Of a DNA stretch of 14,939 nucleotides, positions 6,482 to 11,359 are shown piece by piece. The notes under the pieces are model-generated. The model worked only from the letters and a program-made list of their open reading frames with translations. It ran no database searches and was not told the origin of the DNA. A program made the translations under genes and the position numbers. The stretch's first letter is position 1. Every line of letters starts with the position of its first letter. Where the stretch lies: positions 1-14,939 of the forward strand of contig CAVYNL010000029.1 in NCBI GenBank assembly GCA_963769845.1, in the 5' to 3' direction. This DNA comes from JBGQMW01 sp963769845 (GTDB lineage: Archaea; Thermoproteota; Bathyarchaeia; Bathyarchaeales; Bathycorpusculaceae).

Positions 6482-6952
6482 TTATAGGCTTGCCAGCGAT
6501 TTCTGGTAGTCGACGACCACGAGTTTCTTGCCTTTTTGGGCGATCTTGTGGCCTTCTTTTGCGAGGAGTTTTCTCTGTTCTTCCACGCCGCCGGGGTACT
6601 TCTCGTTTATCACGCCGCCTACCTTGAGGGTGCGCCAGTAGGGAGTGATGCCCTGTTGACCGTGTTGTTTTCGCTCTTCAGCAGCGCGGGCTGCGATTGA
6701 GGCGAAAATGCCCGTTGTTATGGGGCAGCCGATGGTTGCTTTATGCTTCTTTGCCAACGTTGCACGGATGTCGTTTATCGTCGTGAGTTTTCCTTCGGGG
6801 ACTTTTCTCATGAGTTCGTCAACTTCTATCGGCGCAGGAATGACTACCGTGCCAGTTCCCCACTTTTTGCTCATTTTTCCAGTGATCTTCTCCACTCTGG
6901 GCAAGTCTTTGCTGTCTTCCAGCTTCTCACACCACGTTTTCTTCTTAGCCAT
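6482..6952 (-). CDS. MGMT-family alkyltransferase-like DNA-binding protein, no acceptor cysteine
   Basis: This 156-residue protein has the DNA-binding fold of O6-methylguanine-DNA methyltransferase: VPEGKLTTINDI (about 51-62) is the usual IPxGKVTTYGDIA segment, and PGGVEEQRKLLAKEG (about 120-134) the C-terminal GGLxxQxxLLxxEG segment. Where true methyltransferases carry PCHR with the alkyl-accepting cysteine, this has PYWR (104-107), so it cannot transfer alkyl groups to itself. Alkyltransferase-like proteins (ATL) without this cysteine flag alkylated guanine for nucleotide excision repair; the same role is inferred. The frame is open to TTG 7003, but that codon lies upstream of the probable TATA box, so ATG 6952 is preferred. 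It has a lysine-rich N-terminus. Confidence 0.83.
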   Translation of the reverse strand: MAKKKTWCEKLEDSKDLPRVEKITGKMSKKWGTGTVVIPAPIEVDELMRKVPEGKLTTINDIRATLAKKHKATIGCPITTGIFASIAARAAEERKQHGQQGITPYWRTLKVGGVINEKYPGGVEEQRKLLAKEGHKIAQKGKKLVVVDYQKSLASL

Positions 6953-6987
6953 AGCGGTTCTACACGATTCTTGTTTTGAATCACGCC

Positions 6988-6994
6988 TAATAAA
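6988..6994 (-). promoter_or_regulatory. TATA box of the alkyltransferase-like gene
   Basis: TTTATTA on the minus strand lies about 36 bp before ATG 6952, giving an expected leader of about 13 nt. It falls inside the first codons of the longer alternative frame, which is why the shorter start is chosen. Confidence 0.45.
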
Positions 6995-7042
6995 TCTTGA
7001 CAACGGCGACTGATTGGGCCTAGTGGAAGCTTTTAATGTCGG

Positions 7043-7780
7043 ATGTTCGAATCTGTGTTGTGGTGTGCAAGTTTGGTACTGCCCGTTAAGGTCTTCGAGA
7101 TCAAAGAGAAAGTAGACCCCGCCTTGCTGCTTTGGAAACTCAAGGACTTTCGAGAGGAAGAAGTCTACAAGCCTGAAAGCGGCAAGAGTCTGACGCTGCT
7201 GACCGAGATCTTGGACTTGAAGTCTGAAAAGGGTTTGGTCACGGGGGTCTTCAGCAAGGATTTCATGAGAGAAAACTTTTTCAGACGAGAAGCTGTTGAG
7301 GCGGCAGTCACTGAGGAGACTCCCTTCTGGATCACAACTTCTGGGAAGAAAGCGTTTCTAATCGTTCTGGCACCATCCGTCGCCCGCGGAGTGAAGAAGC
7401 TTCTGACGAACTACGTGGCAAACAAGCTCAGCAAGGCGCTTTTCATCAACCCTCAGGCGATCCTTGAGGTCAGGATTTCTCATGAGACGCTCAGGCAGCT
7501 CCATGAATCTAACCCGCAGGCAACGAGGCTGATCTGGTTTGACGACGTTGACATACCAGGCATAGAAAAACTGTGCCTAGCCGGGCCAGACTTGACTGAC
7601 AGCACACTGTACCATGACTATCTCCAGCATGGAAAAATCTGGTACGTAGTCTTTGAAGACCAGAAACATGGCATAATGATAGGGATCACTAGAAACTGTG
7701 TCGTCACACTGTTCAGCAAGAGCAGCGTCGACGACTTCTTGAAGTACGTGATAGATGATCTGCTTCAACTATTGGAATAG
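7043..7780 (+). CDS. Unrecognised soluble protein of about 235-245 residues
   Basis: I do not recognise this family. The frame gives up to 245 residues. It is mixed alpha/beta in character with a charged N-terminal half (VKVFEIKEKVDPALL), a Lys-rich middle (SVARGVKKLLTNYVANKL), an aromatic-rich stretch (KIWYVVFED) and a C-terminal amphipathic helix (SSVDDFLKYVIDDLLQLL). No membrane segment, signal peptide or metal-binding cluster is visible. The start is uncertain: TTTTAAT at 7031-7037 looks like a TATA box and would place the transcript start near 7058, so one of the TTG codons (7058 or 7073) may be used instead of ATG 7043. It precedes the E1-like gene on the same strand, which appears to have its own promoter. 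Confidence 0.82.
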   Translation: MFESVLWCASLVLPVKVFEIKEKVDPALLLWKLKDFREEEVYKPESGKSLTLLTEILDLKSEKGLVTGVFSKDFMRENFFRREAVEAAVTEETPFWITTSGKKAFLIVLAPSVARGVKKLLTNYVANKLSKALFINPQAILEVRISHETLRQLHESNPQATRLIWFDDVDIPGIEKLCLAGPDLTDSTLYHDYLQHGKIWYVVFEDQKHGIMIGITRNCVVTLFSKSSVDDFLKYVIDDLLQLLE

Positions 7781-7891
7781 CAGCACCGGGGTTATTGTCC
7801 TCAACATTTTCTTGCGGGCGCACGTTGATTCACGAACGGAAGAAACAGGCTGAGGCTGGGGCCAACTTTGCGAGCGATTCCGATGAGAGGT

Positions 7892-7901
7892 AGGCATAAA
7901 A
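7892..7901 (+). promoter_or_regulatory. TATA box of the E1-like adenylyltransferase gene
   Basis: The A/T-rich GGCATAAAAC lies about 40 bp before the GTG at 7938. A GGGGGT ribosome-binding stretch sits 6 nt before that GTG. The gene thus probably has a separate transcript from its upstream neighbour. Confidence 0.4.
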
Positions 7902-7937
7902 CTGATTTGTTGCAGAATAGGCCTAGGGGGTACTCGA

Positions 7938-8978
7938 GTGGGCAAGACAGCTGAGGCTGACTTCTATTCTGAATACTACAGTCGCCAAACGGTTCTGAAA
8001 GAGTTCGGCAAAAAAGGACAAGAGAAGCTTGCCAAGTCGAAGGTCGCCGTAGTTGGGCTTGGCGGGTTGGGCACGGTTTCTTCGCTCTACCTGACTCTTG
8101 CGGGTGTCGGGCATCTGCGGTTGATCGACCAAGACACCGTGGAGCTTGCCAACTTGCACAGGCAGATACTCTACACTCCCAAGGATTTGCACTATCCGAA
8201 GGCGGAAGTCGCGGCCAGAAGACTGAGCAAGACAAACCCTCTCGTCAAGGTTGAGGCGGTTCCGGAGAACGTGAATTCACAGAACGTTGAGCGGCTTCTT
8301 TCGGGCGTTGATTGTGTGGTTGACGGTCTGGATAACATGCAGAGCAGGTACTTGGTCAACCGTGCTTGCGTGAAACTCAGGGTTCCTTACGTTTTCGGTG
8401 CGGCCATCGGAACAGAAGGAAACCTTACGGTGTTCGCTCCGCCTGAGACTCCATGCCTGGAATGCGTGTTTCCAGACGTGCAGGATGATTACATGCAGAC
8501 GTGCGACACTCGAGGCGTGCTAGGGGCGACGCCGGGCATAATAGGCACTATGCAAGCTATGGAAACGGTCAAGCTTCTGACGAGGATGGGTACGTCGTTG
8601 AAGGGAAAGCTGATGATATGCGACTTCAGTGACATGTACTTCGCGACGGTCGATATCTTCAAGCGGAAAGGTTGTCCATCATGCCAGGCTGAGGCACGCA
8701 TTCCGTGTGAGAAGGAAAGGTTTGTGTGGCTGTGCGGACGGAACACGGTTAACATAAACCCCGAAAGACCATGGACGATCAACCTTCAGGAAGCTTACAG
8801 GCTGATAAGCCCCCATTTCAAGATACGGGTAAAATCGCACCTCGCCATAATATTTGCCTTCAAAGGTTCTGAAATAACGTTGTTCAAGGGCGGACGCATG
8901 CTCATACGGAACGTCAAGGACGAAGCATCGGCTTTGAAGCTCTGCGACGAGGTCAAGAAGAAGTTAAAACAGGACTGA
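7938..8978 (+). CDS. ThiF/MoeB/HesA-type E1-like adenylyltransferase with extra C-terminal domain
   Basis: Proteins of this family use ATP to adenylate the C-terminal glycine of a small ubiquitin-like sulfur carrier (ThiS, MoaD or SAMP type) for thiamin, molybdopterin or tRNA sulfur transfer, or for protein conjugation. The 346-residue protein has the nucleotide loop GLGGLG (40-45), acidic D64/D66, NLHRQ with R75, K88, DGLDN (129-133) and the two zinc pairs CLEC (C173, C176) and CPSC (C246, C249). C189 in the TCDTRGVLGATPG segment sits where the catalytic cysteine of some members lies. Residues 260-346 form an additional domain beyond the E1 core, with FVWLCGRNTV at its start. No sulfur-carrier gene is nearby, so the partner is unknown. 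Start GTG, with GGGGGT 6 nt before it. Confidence 0.92.
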   Translation: MGKTAEADFYSEYYSRQTVLKEFGKKGQEKLAKSKVAVVGLGGLGTVSSLYLTLAGVGHLRLIDQDTVELANLHRQILYTPKDLHYPKAEVAARRLSKTNPLVKVEAVPENVNSQNVERLLSGVDCVVDGLDNMQSRYLVNRACVKLRVPYVFGAAIGTEGNLTVFAPPETPCLECVFPDVQDDYMQTCDTRGVLGATPGIIGTMQAMETVKLLTRMGTSLKGKLMICDFSDMYFATVDIFKRKGCPSCQAEARIPCEKERFVWLCGRNTVNINPERPWTINLQEAYRLISPHFKIRVKSHLAIIFAFKGSEITLFKGGRMLIRNVKDEASALKLCDEVKKKLKQD

Positions 8979-8983
8979 GAAGC

Positions 8984-8990
8984 TATTTAT
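8984..8990 (+). promoter_or_regulatory. TATA box of tRNA-Cys
   Basis: TATTTAT lies 26-32 bp before the first base of the mature tRNA, just after the stop codon of the preceding gene, the expected position for an archaeal promoter starting close to the tRNA 5' end. Confidence 0.55.
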
Positions 8991-9015
8991 TGAGGCTGCA
9001 AAAGATATCTAGGTT

Positions 9016-9088
9016 GCCGGGGTGGCTGAATGGTTGAAGCGACGGCCTGCAGAGCCGTTCTATATGGGTTCAATTCCCATCCCCGGCT
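9016..9088 (+). tRNA. tRNA-Cys: tRNA-Cys (anticodon GCA)
   Basis: The cloverleaf is complete. The acceptor stem GCCGGGG (9016-9022) pairs with CCCCGGC (9081-9087). The D arm begins GCT at 9025 and closes with AGC at 9038-9040. The anticodon stem ACGGC (9042-9046) pairs with GCCGT (9054-9058) around loop CTGCAGA, giving anticodon GCA at 9049-9051. The T stem ATGGG/CCCAT surrounds TTCAATT. The discriminator base at 9088 is T, the identity element of cysteine tRNAs. There is no intron and no encoded CCA; TTTTT (9088-9092) may end transcription. The region just downstream carries integrase-like and repeat sequences, so this tRNA may have been an insertion target. Confidence 0.97.
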
Positions 9089-9221
9089 TTTTGGCATACA
9101 TCCATAGACTCTGGATAAACCCATAGACTCACTTTCGTTTTCGGAACAGTCTGACGTTTTCCATGTCGCAGACATATTCGAGACCAGCTTCAATTAGTGT
9201 GGTTGCTTCCTTAGCGTTTGC

Positions 9222-9231
9222 AGCGCGCGCG
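9222..9231. repeat. GC palindrome variant (AGCGCGCGCG)
   Basis: AGCGCGCGCG, one base short of the exact element, marks the edge between the integrase-like tail and the low-complexity tract. It is followed by GGATAAAAC, similar to the TAAAAC after the next copy at 9294. Confidence 0.6.
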
Positions 9232-9243
9232 GGATAAAACTTT

Positions 9244-9290
9244 ACCCCCAACCCCCCCCACACTTGTGACGACGACGAACGACGACGCAT
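9244..9290. repeat. Low-complexity tract: C5-AA-C8 and GAC/GAA triplets
   Basis: The plus strand carries five C, AA and eight C (9244-9259), followed by ACACTTGT and GACGACGACGAACGACGACG (about 9268-9287). It lies between two GC palindromes and just upstream, on the minus strand, of the integrase-like remnant. The composition is unlike neighbouring sequence. Confidence 0.7.
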
Positions 9291-9293
9291 AGA

Positions 9294-9303
9294 AGCGCGC
9301 GCT
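9294..9303. repeat. Intergenic GC palindrome, exact copy
   Basis: An exact AGCGCGCGCT, preceded by TAGA and followed by AAAACAG. It is one of four exact copies in the window. Confidence 0.7.
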
Positions 9304-9391
9304 AAAACAGAGACGCAGCAATATCTGCCAAACCGCTTTAGATCCTCATCTCTTCAACGTTTGGCGAGCTAGGGGGCAAAACTAGCGGTGA

Positions 9392-9538
9392 TTAAAAAGC
9401 CTTCAGAGCCTTCATTTGATTAGATAACTTGAGTTTAACACAGTTGGTGCAAACCTCGACAAATACCTTCTCATGAGGAAAACCCACTGCATACGGCACT
9501 ATTTCCGCTCCACACTTGGGGCACTTCACTTGCGACAT
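9392..9538 (-). CDS. Small zinc-ribbon protein, 48 residues
   Basis: The frame encodes a 48-residue protein with two cysteine pairs, CPKC (C6, C9) and CTNC (C30, C33), 20 residues apart: the layout of a single zinc ribbon filling most of the chain. The end is a basic helix (KLKLSNQMKALKAF). Small archaeal zinc ribbons often bind nucleic acid or belong to transcription or RNA complexes; no precise family is recognised. A TATA-like TTTTATTG on the minus strand (9566-9573) lies about 30 bp before the ATG, leaving a leader of only about 6 nt. This promoter and the paired CxxC motifs make it a genuine gene in my view, although it lies in an otherwise accessory-looking stretch. Confidence 0.75.
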   Translation of the reverse strand: MSQVKCPKCGAEIVPYAVGFPHEKVFVEVCTNCVKLKLSNQMKALKAF

Positions 9539-9690
9539 TCTTCTGCCTCAGCTATCCAACTTTATCAATAAAATTGAAACGGACACTTAAACGGTATTTC
9601 GAGCAGCAGAATGTTACCAAAAAAACGCACATAGTTGCTCCTGAAATGGCTAAGAAAGGTGTTTATTCGCCATGACTAATACGTAGAAGC

Positions 9691-9701
9691 GGGCGCGCGC
9701 T
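9691..9701. repeat. GC palindrome variant (GGGCGCGCGCT)
   Basis: GGGCGCGCGCT in the context TAGAAGC...ATTAGG. The TAGAAGCG lead resembles that of the copy at 9294, suggesting related flanks. Confidence 0.6.
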
Positions 9702-9770
9702 ATTAGGAGAATGCAACTATGCTTGGAAGGTGAGCAGAAATTGACGCAAACAATTCGATTTAGCAACGCC

Positions 9771-9784
9771 CTAGCGCGCGCTAG
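9771..9784. repeat. 14-bp perfect GC palindrome CTAGCGCGCGCTAG
   Basis: The longest perfect form of the element: the exact AGCGCGCGCT core at 9773-9782 with CT and AG added outside. No confident gene covers it. Confidence 0.75.
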
Positions 9785-9882
9785 CGAGTGGCCCTTGGTT
9801 TCAGGAATGCAAAGGAGCGCTATGGTCAGTTGAGACCATGCTAGCCTATGAAGTGTGAACGCCACTTTCGGAATTCAACTAT

Positions 9883-10065
9883 GTGGAAGACATTTCGGAA
9901 TTCATAAACAAGAAGATAGCGGCCTTAAGGAAACATCAATCACGAGTCAAAGACATCCGATACGATGAAGCGGCTGGAGGCATCGCAAAATACAGAGGAG
10001 GACTGACAGGAAAAGGCAAGTATTGCGAAGTCTTTCAAGTCGTAAAAGCAACTGACTTGTTTTAG
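9883..10065 (+). CDS. Small basic protein, unrecognised
   Basis: A 60-residue frame starting at GTG 9883, with an in-frame stop at 9856 just upstream. The sequence is protein-like: an amphipathic N-terminal helix (DISEFINKKIAALRKHQ), a glycine-rich middle (AAGGIAKYRGGLTGKGKY) and a C-terminal beta-like segment (CEVFQVVKATDLF). I recognise no family, and no clear TATA box or Shine-Dalgarno sequence precedes the GTG. It could be a genuine small gene or the tail of a decayed one at the edge of the accessory stretch. It precedes the flavodoxin gene, which has its own TATA-like box (TTCTTATACATC, about 10114-10125). Confidence 0.45.
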   Translation: MEDISEFINKKIAALRKHQSRVKDIRYDEAAGGIAKYRGGLTGKGKYCEVFQVVKATDLF

Positions 10066-10155
10066 AAATGGCGTTCTGCGAATCTTTCATAACCACGGCA
10101 CGAGCGCAACAGGGTTCTTATACATCTTTGCCCAGACACTTCAGGAGTGAGTCAG

Positions 10156-10599
10156 ATGGCAAGACTGCTTGTCCTTTATTATAGCAGAACTGGAAACACC
10201 GAGAAGATGGCCAAGGCAGTGGCGGAAGGAGCTCGAAGCGTAACAGGAACCGAGGTAGAGCTGAACTACTACGTGCCTGTGGAGGAGCTTGCGGGTTATG
10301 ACGCTATACTTGTCGGCGTCGCTACGTATCATCATGATATGCCAGTGACGTTCAAGAGCTACTTTGAGGACGCAGCCGTGAAGAATGTCAATCTGAAGGG
10401 AAAGACAGGCGCAGCTTTCGGTTCATACGGGTGGAGCGGTGAGGCACCGAAACTGATTATTGAGATTATGAAGAACAAGTTCGAAATGAACGTGACAGAA
10501 CCACCGCTCTCAAACAAATACGCGCCGGACCAAGCTGGACTCGACAAGTGCTTTGCTCTTGGCAAGAGAGTTGCCGAAAGCCTTATTCCCAGAGCTTGA
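10156..10599 (+). CDS. Flavodoxin-family protein
   Basis: A 147-residue FMN-binding electron carrier of the flavodoxin fold. The phosphate-binding loop SRTGNT is at residues 10-15 in the classic place after the first strand (LLVLYY). The isoalloxazine-facing loops are ATYHHDMP (56-63) and GSYGWSGEA (89-97); the latter resembles the flavodoxin domain of flavodiiron proteins more than long-chain flavodoxins. There is no signal peptide. The frame is open to GTG 10147, but ATG 10156 is preferred because GGAG lies 8 nt before it. The ferritin-like gene starts 28 bp after the stop, so the two probably share a transcript and act together in oxygen or peroxide handling (inference). The redox partner is unknown. 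Confidence 0.9.
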   Translation: MARLLVLYYSRTGNTEKMAKAVAEGARSVTGTEVELNYYVPVEELAGYDAILVGVATYHHDMPVTFKSYFEDAAVKNVNLKGKTGAAFGSYGWSGEAPKLIIEIMKNKFEMNVTEPPLSNKYAPDQAGLDKCFALGKRVAESLIPRA

Positions 10600-10627
10600 C
10601 ATGTCCTTAACCCTAGGAGGAAAACGC

Positions 10628-11107
10628 GTGAGCTCCAAAGACGATTTGGTAAGATTCATCAAGGACCAGATCAAAGTTGAGAACAAGATCGTGGACTCGC
10701 TTAACAAGTCCTTACCCGAAATCGACAACCCGAGCGTAAAAGCCGTGTTGAAAGGAATCTCGTTGGATTCGGTGAAACACGCACAGATGTACGCATCCGC
10801 AGCGACACTTCTCACAACCGTGTCAAAGGCACTCACCCAAGAAAACCTTGACAAGCAGAAGGACCTGGTTGAAAGACACATCCAGATGGAAGCAGAACTC
10901 ATAGAAAAAATCAGCAAGATGCTACCCAACGTGAAAGACAAGAAGGTCAAGCTTCTGCTCACCGCTATTCTGTCAGACGAGAAGAGACATCATGAACTCC
11001 TGAAACAGGTTCTCGAAATACTCGTCAAAGGAGAAACCATAACAGAAGCAGACTGGTGGGACATGCTCTGGAAAGACGTCCCGTTCCACGGCGCACCCGG
11101 AGGCTAA
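10628..11107 (+). CDS. Ferritin-like / rubrerythrin-type helical protein
   Basis: A 159-residue all-helical protein that looks like a four-helix ferritin-like bundle. Candidate diiron ligands: E18 (helix 1), H51 with D47 or S48 (helix 2), E88 or E90 (helix 3) and E118/H121 as ExxH (helix 4). The helix-2 ExxH is degraded to DSVKH, where the residue three before H51 is serine, so the site may be incomplete or use D47. There is no rubredoxin domain. The start is GTG 10628, with a strong TAGGAGG 7 nt before it; the frame is open to an ATG at 10601, but that would place the ribosome-binding site inside the gene. It ends in GAPGG. It follows flavodoxin, so a role in peroxide or iron handling is plausible but unproven. 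Confidence 0.78.
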   Translation: MSSKDDLVRFIKDQIKVENKIVDSLNKSLPEIDNPSVKAVLKGISLDSVKHAQMYASAATLLTTVSKALTQENLDKQKDLVERHIQMEAELIEKISKMLPNVKDKKVKLLLTAILSDEKRHHELLKQVLEILVKGETITEADWWDMLWKDVPFHGAPGG

Positions 11108-11147
11108 ACAGCAACACAAAATCGCAGACCAATCCCGAATGACTCTG

Positions 11148-11285
11148 CTATCCCGCTCTCTGTCCGTCTAGAAGAATCTTCTTATTCTTCTCTTCAGTAA
11201 CCCGGCAGAACCAGTTGTGGCAAAGATAAGACCACGTTCTGGTGCCTATGTACCTTATTATGTCTTCATGACCGAATCCGGGCAA
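11148..11285 (-). CDS. Possible 45-residue protein between convergent genes
   Basis: A minus-strand frame from TTG 11285 encodes 45 residues with protein-like composition: GHEDIIRYIG, a Trp/Cys/His-rich centre (TWSYLCHNWFC) and a charged end (EEKNKKILLDGQRAG). AGGG lies 5 nt before the TTG. No family is recognised and no TATA box is clear. The same DNA contains AAGAAT, six bases and ATTCTT followed by CTCTT (about 11174-11196), which could instead be a terminator after the ferritin-like gene. The open stretch is about 50 codons, so chance is a real possibility. Confidence 0.3.
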   Translation of the reverse strand: MPGFGHEDIIRYIGTRTWSYLCHNWFCRVTEEKNKKILLDGQRAG

Positions 11286-11320
11286 GAATCCCTGGCGTTT
11301 TCAACGCAGGCAACTAGGTT

Positions 11321-11330
11321 AGCGCGCGCT
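11321..11330. repeat. Intergenic GC palindrome, exact copy
   Basis: An exact AGCGCGCGCT about 30 bp beyond the end of the mgtA-like gene, in the context TAGGTT...GTTAGG. It lies outside any coding frame I accept. Confidence 0.7.
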
Positions 11331-11359
11331 GTTAGGTTCTTAGGCAAGCTTTTCACACG

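Larger units (their letters stand above)
9129..9290 (-). pseudogene. Probable integrase C-terminal remnant fused to low-complexity sequence
   Basis: A 53-residue frame (ATG 9290 to stop 9129). Its last 31 residues contain NAKEATTLIEAG, LEYVCDM and the terminal LFRKRK, resembling from memory the tail after the catalytic tyrosine in archaeal tyrosine recombinases (xVEEAxxLIEAGFEYVxDMDGxxLFRKRK). The first 20 or so residues come from low-complexity DNA, namely CGT/TCG triplets, a run of eight G and another of five G, and are not integrase-like. The join lies at a GCGCGC palindrome (9222-9231). No Arg-His-x-x-Arg box or catalytic tyrosine is present, so the piece cannot be active. It lies about 40 bp from the 3' end of tRNA-Cys and reads towards it, a location typical of integrated elements. 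The assignment rests on motif memory, not a search. Confidence 0.5.
9539..9882. other. Gene-poor interval with GC palindromes
   Basis: These 344 bp hold the promoter of the zinc-ribbon gene and two GC palindromes (9691-9701 and 9771-9784). Several short frames cross the palindromes (for example a 40-residue plus-strand frame from 9711 and a 71-residue minus-strand frame) and translate them as Ala-Arg repeats. None has a convincing start or recognisable motif, so I call no gene. The stretch may be remnants of an integrated element near tRNA-Cys. Confidence 0.45.

Noticed and set aside
9711..9833. 40-residue plus-strand frame with AGGAGA close to its ATG
   Set aside because: The ribosome-binding site is almost touching the ATG, the frame is short and crosses a palindrome, and no family is recognised.
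9650..9865. 71-residue minus-strand frame across two GC palindromes
   Set aside because: Ala-Arg repeats come from the palindromes; no start signal or motif supports it.
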